Shown here in pieces: positions 1 to 12,400 of a stretch of 64,000 nt of DNA; the stretch's first letter is position 1, and every line of letters starts with the position of its first letter. The DNA comes from Gari tellinella. Its lineage: Eukaryota; Mollusca; Bivalvia; Cardiida; Psammobiidae. Position numbers and translations under genes: made by a program. Location: NCBI GenBank assembly GCA_922989275.2, contig OV277862.1, positions 62,633,832-62,697,831 of the forward strand, written 5' to 3'. Under the pieces are notes generated by a model, which saw nothing but the letters and a program-made list of their open reading frames with translations, did no database searches and was not told the DNA's origin.

Positions 1-164
1 ATTTTTAATTTTTATGTTTTATTGCCTTATTTTTCAAACAATAACTTATTTGAATTGTTTAACATATATGCTAAATGTGTCATAGACGACCTAAAACGTT
101 TAACATTTTGAAGTATTGAACGTTTTAAATGTATGTAATTTGTTTTCATTTATCACTGAAATTT

Positions 165-345
165 TAACGGGCAATTTCTGTTTCCAATTAGGTCAAGTTA
201 ATGTATGACAATTGAAAAATGACAGACAGTGTTACCCTGATCAGAGTGCTCCTTAAGGAGAACTCTGATCTGGTATTCACTGTTTTCAGGAGACAAGTGA
301 AGTATACTCTTTCTAAATGACGAGTATACTTGCCGTTTCAGTTTT
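165..345. mobile_element. TTAA-B MITE remnant (core 2 hairpin)
   Basis: Hairpin around ctccttaaggag with arms AAACAGTG-like and CTGATCAGAG, followed by the B-family 'gacaagtg...agtatac' segment. Ends are degraded. Confidence 0.6.
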
Positions 346-627
346 ATTGGATTTTAAATCGTTTCTGCTTCTCCTTCTTACAGGCACGTAGAAGTTTTCT
401 ACAAGCTTCGTTGCCATGGAATTTTAGTCTATTGACGCGGTGTTTTTGTCTGTCGTACCATCTTTAGTTTGAACTATGTGGTTATTCAGAAATGTAATAA
501 CAAATTGAATAATATATACATGTGTTTTATTTAAATACTGATCAATTACTTTATGTCCTTATGGTTATCGTCATATGTAGTATAAAATACCTTTCCAAAC
601 CAAAAACATTAATAAAAAAAACAGCAT

Positions 628-708
628 CCACTGGGTATCGAACCCATGACCTTACTCAGTAAAACGCTATCCACGTGCAGCAAATACTCTACTCTCTCGA
701 CCACGATG
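628..708 (-). repeat. tRNA-like sequence (degenerate)
   Basis: On the minus strand, TGGGTTCGATACCCAGTGG is a T-arm-like B box preceded by a 'ggtcgagagagtagag' A-box-like segment. The acceptor stem is not convincing, so this is more likely a tRNA-derived repeat than a working tRNA. Confidence 0.4.
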
Positions 709-1049
709 ACAAATATAGGTATCAAAATCTTATTTTAAATATCAAGTTCAGGTTTGAACCCTAACTTACCCATAACATGGAATGGTTGCAACTTCTTTAA
801 ATAGAAAAGCTCAGTCACGGTTCAGCGTGCAAAATTTACCTATAGAATCTAGTACATTTTATTTACGCCGCGGCACCGCTCCCCCATGTGCATAGTGAAT
901 ACACACTTAAAACATAGCATATGGTTGCCCATATAAAGAGGTATATGAATATGCAGTTTTGGGACGTGTCAGATCAAAGATCAATGTCACAAAAATCAAA
1001 AGGTCAAATATTGAAATTGCAATAACCTTTGACCCCCAAAAATTTAACC

Positions 1050-1311
1050 GCCTGTATAACTAAGTGGTAGAGCGTCCGCTTGCAGTGCGGGAGGTTGCGG
1101 GTTCAATGAATCCCCGGTCAAGTCAAACCAAAGACTTGAAAATTGGTAGTAATGGCTTCCCACCTTGGCTCTCAGGATTCGGTTTAGCCTTACGACTGGT
1201 TCGTCGGTGTCAGGATGAAGTGACCGACCGGGTACAGTCCCAATGGTGCACTTCAAAAAGTGCCCCTTCTCATAATCATCAATGTTGAATGAGAGAAGTA
1301 TTAAGAAGAAG
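1050..1311 (+). mobile_element. tRNA-derived SINE
   Basis: The head has an A-box-like 'taactaagtggtagagcg' and B-box-like GGTTGCGGGTTCAATGAATC. The body ends in 'agtgccccttctcat.atcatcaat' plus a simple AAG/TAA tail. A truncated copy of the same 3' end is at 4266-4347, which confirms it is dispersed. Confidence 0.75.
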
Positions 1312-1566
1312 CAAGGCTGCCATTTCTCCGGATTTTTCCTAAATCTTCGGATTTTTTTCTGGTACATGGTAGCTTAAAGCAGGCTGAAATTAAAGCAGAA
1401 TGCGCCTTTATGCGCATTCTGCTTTACTTCCAGTCTGCTTTAAGTAGGCATGTGTCAATAAAACTAGAAACAGGCTTTTGGGTAAAGGTTCTATTCGTAA
1501 AATTGCACTTAAAAAATGCAAATTTGGAAATCTTAGGATTTTTCATGTCAACTTATGGCAGCCCTG
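1312..1566. mobile_element. 6-bp-TSD MITE, family Q, copy 1 (core 1)
   Basis: Ends CAAGGCTGCCAT and ATGGCAGCCCTG, flanked by AAGAAG at 1306-1311 and 1567-1572. Contains the core 1 hairpin (gcttaaagcaggctgaaa...). Inserted in the SINE tail. Confidence 0.85.
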
Positions 1567-1771
1567 AAGAAGAAATGATAGGAACTTCATATTTTGTATA
1601 CATATTACTTTAATCAAAAGAAATTTATTTATGTATATTTAAAACGCGTCGAATCAAATGTCAAGCGCACAGAAGTCAAAAGGTCAAATTTATTTCGTAA
1701 CCTGAAAGTGGGCAAAAACCTTTGAACTATAACAAATAAACACTCAATACATTATGTATATGCTTCTCATA

Positions 1772-2028
1772 TTAACCCATTACCCAATAAATACGCTTTT
1801 TTATGCCTTTCATTTTTTCATACACTGAAGAAAATAGTTGCAATTTATACAGCCATAAATATATTTCATAAGAAATATTTTCTTTATTCTAGCAGATAGT
1901 AGCTTAAAGCAGGCTGAAAGTAAAGCAGACTGCACCTTAATACGCATTTTGCTCTACTTACAACCTGTTTTAAGCGAGCACCTATCTTTAATACTAGAAA
2001 TAGGCAATGAGGTAAAGCCAAGGGTTAA
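1772..2028. mobile_element. TTAA-A MITE (A1)
   Basis: TTAACCCATTACCC at left and GGGTTAA at right, with a degraded core 1 hairpin in the middle. TTAA target, CCC...GGG ends. Confidence 0.8.
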
Positions 2029-2175
2029 GAGGTATATGAATATCCAGAAGTTTGGCATGTCGGGTCAAAGGTCAAGGTCACAGAGATCAAAAGGTTAAAA
2101 GGTTGGCAATAAATTTTGACCTATAACCAATACACACTCAGAACATGGTGTATGTGCTGTCCATATCAAGAGGCA

Positions 2176-2332
2176 CTGTGCTCACTCTCCACAGCAACAC
2201 CCATTGGGAGACAAAAATGAGTGTGTTGTTCGGAGGGAGTTGTTGTAGTGAGGGGGAATTATTACTATTAGAGTGCAAACAGTTTGAATCCGTCGCGTAA
2301 AAGCCAGAATTGGTTACTGTGACGTATATCAT
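2176..2332. mobile_element. TA-E MITE remnant (E1)
   Basis: 'cactgtgctcactctccaca..aacaccca.tgggagacaaa' followed by 'gttgttcggagggagttgtt' is the E-family left half, then 'gcaaacagtttgaatcc' of core 2. Right half lost. Confidence 0.6.
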
Positions 2333-2636
2333 TCAGATTCAGATTCAGATTCAGAAAGATCACAGAGGTCAAAAGGTCAAGTATTTGAAATGGCAACACT
2401 CTTTGATAGGAATTTCATATTGAATATATGTATATTGCTCTGATTAAGAGGAATTTGAATAAGTATAGTTCAGACATGTTAAGTTAAAGGGCAATGTCAC
2501 AGGTGTCAAAAGGACAAAGGCATCTGTTCAGAAACTATACATTTCAACCCTAACAGACAGACAGACAGACGATACATAGATTCTAGATGATGTCAAAAAT
2601 GTTTGTTAAAATCCGACTTTAAATAAATTTTCTTGC

Positions 2637-2930
2637 ATCTAGACAGACAGAGATAGAGAGAGAAAATGTTTGGAGTGAGAGAGGGGAGAGATAGAGAGAC
2701 AGGCAGAGAGAGACAGGCAGAGAGACACCGACAAGCAAACAGACAAACATAGAGAGATGGAGGGTGGAGAGGAAGACATATAGATAGACAGACGGACGAA
2801 CGGGCAGACAAAGAGAGAGAGACACACACATAGAGAGACAGACAGAGACAGAGTTCTGACAGACATATACAGACATATAGACAGACAGACAAACACACAG
2901 AAACAAACAGAGGCGTGGACACAGAGAGAC
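2637..2930. repeat. GACA/GAGA microsatellite
   Basis: About 290 bp of imperfect agac, gaga and acac runs; it generates spurious Cys/Leu/Ser-rich open frames on the minus strand. Confidence 0.9.
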
Positions 2931-3256
2931 AGTGATACTATATTGGGGAAGAAATAAGTAGGGGAAATACCGGGTCACGAGCTCGTCTGTTACCGAATGC
3001 TCCGAGTCTACACTATTTGCAGTGTATGTGATATGATGTGAATGGCCTTTCTCGCATTCTCACGTCGTCTGAATGTTTGTATGTATAAGTCGATATTCAA
3101 TACTGCATTGAGATCATATTTAAGGGTTTAATTATGTTGTCTCAACTTGTCTTTGGACAAACGCTATATTATTGGACGTGACTGGACCTACCGGAATGCG
3201 CAGGGCGATTGTGTATGACCTCTTAAACACTTCTGACGAAACACAAATAGAAACAG

Positions 3257-3267
3257 TGCGCATGCGT
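3257..3267. promoter_or_regulatory. NRF-1-like palindromic site upstream of HSF1 start
   Basis: TGCGCATGCGT, 54 bp before the start codon, matches the NRF-1 core TGCGCATGCGCA except at the last bases. No TATA box is evident nearby, so a TATA-less promoter is plausible. Position relative to the transcription start is unknown. Confidence 0.4.
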
Positions 3268-3320
3268 AGCCGGTAGTGAAGAAAAGACATTTTAGGAACT
3301 TCTTAAAGTCTGATGTAAAT

Positions 3321-3428
3321 ATGCATTCAACTTCAGAGATGGGGGTAAATAATGTTCCTGCCTTTCTAACGAAAGTTTGGACGCTGGTGGAAGATCCGTC
3401 TACAGATGAACTGATCACATGGGACCCG
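3321..3428 (+). CDS. HSF1: HSF1 exon 1 (start codon, first part of DNA-binding domain)
   Basis: Encodes residues 1-36, ending ITWDP at the donor GGTAAGT, phase 0. [16 protein letters not shown] is the canonical first helix of the HSF domain. A second in-frame ATG at 3339 is an alternative start that would remove six residues. The mammalian redox cysteine of LICWSP is Thr here. Confidence 0.95.
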
Positions 3429-6400
3429 GTAAGTCTTGCCAAACTTCTAAAAGTATGAATGTGCACTGTTTACTTTGTGGAAGAGTATTCGGATAAGACA
3501 TATACCGTACACACATGTCAACTCAATTCAGTTGTATTTGTGGAATCAAAATACATATACAAGTATTATGCAAATGGGTTTCATCTAAAATTCATATAAA
3601 AGGCACTTGTTAATTAAAATATTACACAACTAAAATATGACTTTAAACTTAAAGCATATTCATGAATATTTATTTATTAGTCCAATTATTTGAAATAATA
3701 ACATGAATAAGGACGTATGATATAAATTAAAAACACTGACATACATATCATGTCAACAGTTAAAATATCAGTCACTCAGTCTGAACATTAATGATAAGGT
3801 TCAGGGATTTCTCCAGGCCGTTTTCGTCTGTCGCGGGCGACATGCCTTCCTTTCAGGCGGTCTCTTGGCGTCATGCTTTGATCTGGCCGACATGCCTTAA
3901 TCTGTAAAGCAACTTGCCTTAATCACGGCTCTGTGTTGTGCACTCGAGTACATTGTTTCATATGTCAAACGACGTCATGCATGTCGGGCGTGTGTCACGG
4001 TTGGGCACAGAGGCACTGTTTATTGCGGTGTTTGGTTGTAAACCAAATGCCACTAGACCATATGCAGGGCCGGATCCAGAAACTTTTCAGTGGGGGGGGG
4101 GGGGGGGGGGCCCAGGAGGGGAGGGTTGGTTTATCTACGAAATTTTCCCCTGAATTTGATTTTGCCTAGATTGAAGAATAGGCCTTGCCTCGGGCAATTT
4201 GCTCTCTGAATTGGACTTGCCGAAACGAAATTTGAGCTTGCCCGGGGCATCCGGCAAGTAGATTTGTCCAGCCCTGCAGTCCTCATAAGTGCCCCTTCTC
4301 ATAGTCATCAATCTTGATGGAGAGAAGTAATAATAAGTAAGTAAGTCACTACTAAGTGATAAGAATTAATAAGCATCTCATTTATAACGCATGGTTATGC
4401 TTCATGTCACGTTGTTGATGTCGTATCATGTGCCCCATCAAAATGTGATTTCAAAGCATGTTGTATGACAGATGATGCGGCACCAACGAGATTCAATAGA
4501 TAATCATGGTTTAACTGTAATAGTAATTTGCAATCATGTTGGAATTTATATAAAAATTACACATATATGTGTATATATCATCAGATTTTTTATTTCCTGA
4601 ATAATCCAGAGCTGGTTCTCAGGCAAAAAGAGGTTTTGTGGCTACAAATTTATAACTGTACAGGTTTTTTTCATAATCATGTATATCAGTTGACAGATGT
4701 GCTGATTGTAAGGATTATGATAAATAATTATTAAATATGTCTGAACTTTTCAATGAATTATGTTAACTTCCCATATCCTCCCATATCACACCACCTCAAT
4801 AAAAAAGGCTCAAATTGACCTTGACCTTCAGGGTTTTCCTGGACGCAGGTTTCCTGCATCTGAGACTCAATTCTGTCACCTGGGACTCCTATTTGTCCAA
4901 CCCCGGATGTCCCAAGGACCCTCAAATCTTTGACCACATTTTACTCCCAAACCTGCAAATCATCGGATATGTAAATCCTGGGTGCTGATGTGGGTCAACA
5001 GAGATCATGAATCTGCACTGTTTTAACAAGTTATTTGTCAACATTGTAAGGCATTGAATACACATTAAATTAATTTGGGACCCCCAAATCAGGGCTCGAA
5101 CTTCGTTCTTGCGAATTCGCAAAATGCGAGTGGAATTTTGAAAAAGCGAGCTGAAAAATTCAGCACTTGAAAAAAATTGCGAGTGTATATTTTGATGTTC
5201 AGACGTTCCAAAATGTAAGGTTAAATTGGTAAAGATGAACACAGTGTCAAACCCTTCTAATCTTGCAGTAATTTAAATAGTTATCCCTGTTCGCCCATCT
5301 CGTTCTTTTCATATCTTGGCTATTTATAACTTCGGGAAACCCAGCACTTAACGCATGCGCATGATTGATAGTCCGGCCTCATACGTACCAACGCCGAATC
5401 AACATTAGAAAAAGGGGAACCAGTCTATTAGCGCGTGACCGCAAACTGCGAATAGCGGATGTAAAATAAACTCATAAATCAACGCTTTCCAGTCAACTCG
5501 TCCTTCTAGGGTTTATAAACGGAAGGCTGACGAGACATTTAAGGAAGAACAGCCGAAAACAGGCTGAAAGCTTGCCCAAACCAAGTTACGAAACTCACGA
5601 AGTAAACTTTGGGTTTTATTTCTTTGTGCAAAAATGGGACGAACCACAGCATCGCTAAAATCTGTCCTAAAAATGGTAGAAAGAAATGCACATCTTTCTC
5701 GAACATAATATTATGGACGATAGTGAAATCGTTTTCGAAATATAGTGAACTATATATATTCTGCTGACTGTCTTCACCAAGGATAAAAAAAATCATCCAT
5801 AAACATCGAACTCTGAAAATATAACACGGCCATTTCGCCCCCTTAACAAAACGACCCTGTTACAAAATTTCAGCTATAATCCGTCTTTAATTAATAAGCG
5901 AACTGTTGTTTTGAATGGAAATTGACTTTATGGGATGGACTGCCAATAAAGATTTATTTAGAGTTAAGAATAGTAACTGTACAGTTTATACACAAAAAGA
6001 CACACTAATTATTATTTTTGAAACTTTATTTACATGAGTAATCTAGCTAAGATTGAGATACAGAATGAAAAGTTCAACAAAGTAATGTTTATGAACTTTA
6101 TCTTATAAATTTGATCAAAATGATGTGAAATGTCAATTTGTAGATAATCGTATTGAAATAGCAAGTTGGAACCTGGTTTTGCAAGTAGAAAATATGGTCA
6201 CTTGCAAAAAAATGCAAGTGGGAACAAATCTAAAGTTCAAGCCCTGCAAATATGCTGAGGGACTCTCAAAGTGAAAGGTTTGAGGGCCCTTAGGACTCTC
6301 AATTACAAAATGCAAAGGAAAACCCTGACCTTGTTTGGACTATATTAAAGTGACTAACTAAGAATAGTTTAAATGGGCCATTTCTTGGTTAACTAGATTT

Positions 6401-9400
6401 TACTGTTTTGCCTGACATCAACACCGCTTACTAGAATGCTTTGATACCTATACACTTATTGCCTTTGACCATTCCCAATACACCTATATCACCCAAACTC
6501 AATTTGATCTTGACCTCTTTTGGACTTACTTAGATAACTAGATTTTACCATTTCGCCTGAGATCAACACCGCTTATAAAAATGCTTTGATACTTATACAG
6601 TTGTTGCCTTGGCCCGTTCCCAATACACCCATATCACCCAACCTTGATTTGACCTTGACCTAATTTAGACTTAGCAATGATCATGAATATGTTAGCAAGG
6701 GTGCCACCGGGGGCATTTAAGCATTTATTGAACATAGTTTTATATGTTAACCAATTACCATAATAGCCCGTTTATAGTTTTGAAGATAGGTGACAACTTA
6801 AAGCAGGTTTAAAGTAAAGCAGAATGCGTCATAAGGCGCATTCTGCTTTACTTTCAGTCTGCTTTAAGCTAACATCTGCTAGGATATTGAAAATATTTCT
6901 AATGGTTCTTATTTATGACTGGATAAAGTAAATTTCTTTCCTTCAGTGTAAGAAAAAATTAACGGCATCAAAAGGCGTATTTATGGGGTAATGGGTTAAT
7001 ATAAATTTAATGTTACTATTTCAGAGTGGTCTGAGCTTCCATGTTTTTGACCAGGCCAGATTTGCCAAGGAGATTCTGCCCTTCTGTTTCAAACACAACA
7101 ACATGGCCAGTTTCATAAGACAGCTCAATATGTGTAAGTTCTTCTCTCATTTCACTGTGTTCATGCTTATGTATTCAGTTTTAACTCTTTACACTTGTGG
7201 TGGAGTCGCTGTTAAGTTATTCACTGTTCAAAGTTAAAACAGTTTTGATCTTAATAAGACGCCATGTAACGTGGCTTTTTGGGATGCAAACTGTTTGACA
7301 CTGATCCAGTTTTTAATTTTTTTGAAAATTCTGTTTTTAGCTCACCTGAGCCAAAGGCTCAAGGTGAGCTATTGGGATGGCCCTGTGTTCGTCGTCGTGC
7401 GGTGTGCGTCGTCCGTCATCGTTAACAATTGCTTCAAATGACATCTCCTCCTATACCGCTGAACAGATTTTAACCAAACTTTACAGAAATGTTCCTTGGG
7501 TCAAGCTCTTTCAGAGTTGTTCAAAGAATTAAAAACAATGCAGAACTCTGGTTGCCATGGCAACCAAAGTGAAAAAATAAGGAAATCTTAAAAAATCTTC
7601 TTGTCAAAAACTACAAGGGCCAGAGCTTAGATATTTGGCACATAGCATCACCTACAGGTCCTCTATCAATTTTGTTCAAATTATGCCCCTGGGGTCAAAA
7701 TTGGTCCCGCCCCGGGGGTCACAGTTTTACATAGAGTTATATAGTGAAAATTTCAAATGTCTTCTTCTCTGACACTAATATGACCAGAGCTTTGATATTT
7801 GGCATGGTGACACTTCTAAATGTCCTTTACCTATTTTGTTCAAATGGTTCTGGTCGGTTGAATATCTAGGTCATAATTCACATTCAATATCTGTTTAGCA
7901 GACAGCAACTCAGCATTATAAGAGTTAGACCCTAGCCACATTTCCTACTGGCAGAGTTACATAACTGAACTCAGGTCAGCTGAGGTTCACTGTAACAGCA
8001 GCTTATGGTGTTGTCTGCTACATTTTTTATGCCCCTGCAGTTGGGGGCATATTGTTTTTGTCTGTCTGCTTTTTTTTGTCTGTTTGTCAATGTGTTTGTC
8101 TGTCAGTCCACAACTTTAATCTTAGCCATAACTTTGTTAAAGTTAGAAACTTTATAACTTAGGTCATGTTCTACAAAAGTCAATGTCAATTTTGAGTTAT
8201 TTCCCAGTGTCATATTTTCTTGTCTTTGAGATAATTCCAGTTCTACTGATGTTAACCCATTACCCGGTCCCCATACATTATGCCTTTTTACGCCTTTAAT
8301 TTATTCCTCCTCTAAAGAAAATAATTCCACTTTATACAGTCATAAAAATGTAAGATATATGAAATGGTATCTATATCTTAGTAGATGATAACTTAAAGCA
8401 GGTTGAAAGTAAAGCAGAATGGGCAATAAATAATCATATGGAAATACATGTAGCTTGATAAGAAGAAGTGTCATGGATAAGGGCGGCAAAATATTGTTGG
8501 CAGAGTTATGGCCTGGCCAATTTGTCATGTTTTTTTTGCCTGGAAGATAATTCCATTTACAGCTATATTAAAATGTTGTCTTGCCTATTAAGCTAAGGCA
8601 CAATGACCTCAGGTGAGCGAATTAAGGGCCATGGCCCTCTTGTTTAGAACAGCTGCAGACAACAATTGTTGCAGACAAAATAATTACCCAGCATGCAAAG
8701 AATTAAAAAAAATATGTGACAAAGGGTTTATTTTTTAAGAAATAATCTATATTCTATCGTTGTTTATCTGCTATTTAACAACGGTTCAGAGTTGTGATGT
8801 GCTGGAATTGGCCATAAATCTGACTGATCAAAAGCTTGAGAATGAATTAAGACACTGAAATGATTTATAACTATAGACCCAAGTTTCCATAAAGTGAAGT
8901 AGATTTATGATGAATATATTTTATTATTTTCTGATTGTTTTCTATAATCATTTGTCTCCTTATGTTCAGATGGTTTCCGGAAAGTTGTGCACATAGATTC
9001 TGGAGCCATCAAACAGGAAGTGGATGATGTAGAGTTTCAGCACCCTTACTTTATTAGGGGCCAGGAAAGCCTTCTGGAAAATATAAAACGGAAAACCAGT
9101 GGTGTAAGTAAAACATTTACCGGTATAACTTCTTTTCAGACCAAACAATCTGAGCATAAGTTAAGGTAGTATGCCCCTGATGAGATCGTACCAATGTTGG
9201 TCAATAGCGATTCTCTACTTTGAGTGATCGGTCGTTCTCGTCAAAAGACTGACTATCAAGGTCTATGGTTACTAAACTCACACTAATTACAACCCCCAGC
9301 TCTATCAATACTGATGCATATAGTAATAATTTCAGTCCTGTGAGTCTGTGCCCCTGTAACAAGGTTAAATACAGGGCTCCAGATAAGAGGGAGTATTCTG

Positions 9401-12400
9401 AACAAATCCAACATTTTCTCACTCATAGAGCACCAAATCCTATGGTGTTACTACTTATTAGAATGGTCTCGAAGAGTAGTGACACCATAGGCTTTAAAGC
9501 AGAAATAAAGGTTTTAGGTTTTGAAATACTCCCCTTATCTGGAGCCCTGTAAATATATTTTACTGTTTCGTCTAGCATCAACAACGCTTACTCAAATACT
9601 TGGATACTTATCCAGTTTTTTCTTTGAACCATTCTCAACCCACCAATGTATTCTAATGATTAGTAAAACCATAGGATTTGATGCTGACATAAGTCAGAAT
9701 AGTTGGATTTATTCAGTTTACCCCTCTTATCAGGAGTCATGGTTTGTTCTTCTTGCAGACTGGTGTGACAGTGAAGACAGAAGGAGGAATGAAGCTAAAC
9801 CCAGAGCAGGTTACCACAGTTCTCAGTGATGTTAATCTTATCAAAGGAAAACAAGATACACTCAATCTCAAGATGGACAAAATGAAAAAGTGAGTTACCA
9901 GTAAATAAATTTACAAATCAGAAGAATGAGTCCTTGGGATGCACAGAGTTTAAAACAATGAGTCCTGGAGACAAACATTGAGTCCATGAGTTAAAAATTA
10001 CCCTATTTCTAGTTAAAGCAGGTTGAAAGTAAAGCAGAATGCGCCTTTCCTGCTTTACTTTCAGCTTGTTTTAAGGTACCTTCTTCTAGGATATGGAAAC
10101 TATAGACACTGTACAAAGTGGAAGTATTCTCTTCAGGAAACAATAAATGCATAATTATTGAGTAGTGAGTTATTAAAGGCCAGAAAAGTTATGGGTCATT
10201 AGGACTCGCAATTTCAAAAAATGAGTCCCTGGACTCAGGATGCGCATGTAAAATTATCACTGAATTACATTTACTTTACTTTATACTCAATAGCCAAAAG
10301 TGCAAATAACTTTAAACCATTACCCCAGAAATACACCTTTAAATTATTCCTCCACTGAAGAAAATGGTTCCACTCTTTACAGTCATTAATATGCACCATA
10401 AGAAATTATTTGTTTATCCTAGCAGAGGTAGCTTAAAGCTGGTTGAAAGTAAAGCAGAATGTACCTTAAGTTACATTCTGCTTTACTTTGAACTTGCTTT
10501 AAGCGGTCACCTATCTTTTTAGCTCACCTGGCACGTAGTGCCAAGGTGAGCTTTTAGGTTCGCTGGATGTCCGTCGTCCGTCCGTCCGTCCACAATTGGT
10601 TCGTTAACACTCTAGCAGCTACAAATATCATCCAATATTCATGAAACTTGGTCACAATGTTTGTCTAGTAGAAATCTAGTCCAAGTTCGAATGTGGGTCA
10701 TGTCCGGTCAAAAACTAGGTCACTAGGTCAAATCATAGAAAAACCTTGTTAACACTCTAGAGGCTACAAATTTCATTGGATCTTGATGAAACTTGGTCAG
10801 AATGTTTGTCTCATTGATATCTAGGTCAAGTTTGAATATGGGTCATGTCTGGTCAAAAACTAGGTCACTAGGTCAAATCATAGAAAAATCTTGTTAACAC
10901 TCTAGAGACTACAAATCTCATTGGATCTTGATGAAACTTGGTCGGAATGTTTGTCTCATTGATTTCTAGGTCAAGTTCGAATATGGGTTATGTCCTGTCA
11001 AAAACTAGGTCACTAGGTCAAATCATAGAAAAACCTTGTTAACACTCTAGAGGCTACAAATCTCATTGGATCTTGATGACACTTGGTCAGAATGTTTGTC
11101 TCATTGATATCTAGGTCAAGTTTGAATATGGGTCATGTCTGGTTAAAAACTAGGTCACTAGGTCAAATCATATAAAAACCCTGTTAACACTCTTGAGGCT
11201 TTAAATTTCATCTGATCCTTATGCAACTTGGTCAGAATGTTTGCCTAATTGATACCTAGGTCAAGTTCAAATATGGGTCATAAACTAGGTCACTAGGTCA
11301 AATCATAGGGAAAACTTGTTAACACTCTAGATGCTAAAACTCTCATTGGATATTAATGAATTTTGCTCAACTTGTTTGCCTCATTGATATCTAGCTCAGT
11401 TAATTTTGAATGATGTCTGGTTGAAAACTAGGTCACTAGGTCAAATCAAAGAAAAACAGTGTTAACCTAATTGAAGCTACAACTCTCACTAGACCTGCAT
11501 GAAATATTTTCAGAATGTTTGCCTACATCAAATCTAGGTCAAAATCAAATATGGATTGTGTCCGTTCAAAAACTAGGTCAAATCATAGGAAAATCTTGTT
11601 TACACTCTAGAGGTTGATTGCGAGTCATGGCCAGTCATAATCTAGGTCACTATAGGTCAAGTTTGCCATGGTGTAACAGGTGAGCGATTTAGGGCCATAG
11701 TGGCCCTTGTTTTCTAGAAATAATCACTGGAGTAAAGGACTAACTCTAATGATGCTTATAAGTGTAGCTAGGTGAGAAAGTGGTGACTAAATCTGCCTTT
11801 GACATACCATGCCAACACTCTACCAACTGAGCTATCAAGCCACATTGTGGAACCTATCAACTGTTAAACCACCATTACAAAACAGTGTACCTGTAAAGAA
11901 TACACTTGTTTCATTCAAACAGCATAGAACCTGGTCATTGAACTCCTACAAAAGCTCTCTGATAAGAATCTGTATTCTATGTCACAAGTTGATGAAACTT
12001 GATACTGTGTTCACCTACTAAACATGCTGTACCTTGGGGGTTTTCTTTGCGGGGAGCATCCATAGTTGGAAACGATAATCCAGGGTTCAACATTAACTTT
12101 TTTTTTCACTAGACATTCGGTCTTGTAGCCTGCAAACATTACTAGACCAGACCAAAAAGTTGGTAGACCAAACAGAAACAACTGAATCTTTGGTAAACTT
12201 CAATAATTTCGCAAAACTTTCTCTGTCTTTTTTGCTTTTTATAGCGTGTCTTTGACTCCGCCGTAGCTGTACTCGCCCCTTTTTCTTACCATTAAAACCG
12301 AAGCTGAATAAATCTGACATGATTTGACGTTACGATGTACACAAACAAAAAAGCGTTCGCTGAATGTCGTACTTATACTTGGCAGAAAAATGGATATTTT

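Larger units (their letters stand above)
870..2560 (+). repeat. Diverged about 150-bp tandem repeats, interrupted by four insertions
   Basis: Units with 'acacactcaaaacat...tgtccatat.aagaggtatatgaat...gtcaaaggtcaaggtcac' recur at about 880-1040, 1615-1771, 2030-2165 and 2335-2555. Insertions: SINE 1050-1311, MITE Q1 1312-1566, MITE A1 1772-2028 and MITE E1 2176-2332. A short GACA run ends the block. Confidence 0.65.
4770..6700 (+). repeat. About 165-bp tandem repeats interrupted by elements Y and X
   Basis: Units with 'gaccttgacct', 'gactaactagattttac', 'gatcaacaccgcttac' and 'cccaatacacc-atatcaccca' occur before 4829 and, about two and a half times, at 6328-6670. Element Y splits a unit. Confidence 0.65.

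Noticed and set aside
2593..2978. Overlapping minus-strand Cys/Leu/Ser/Val-rich open frames
   Set aside because: Translation of the GACA/GAGA microsatellite.
3276..3320. HSF1 start at the GTG at 3276
   Set aside because: GTG is not a normal eukaryotic start; the first in-frame ATG is 3321.
9521..9829. 102-codon open frame covering exon 4
   Set aside because: It is in a different frame from the HSF1 reading frame in exon 4 and has no homology.
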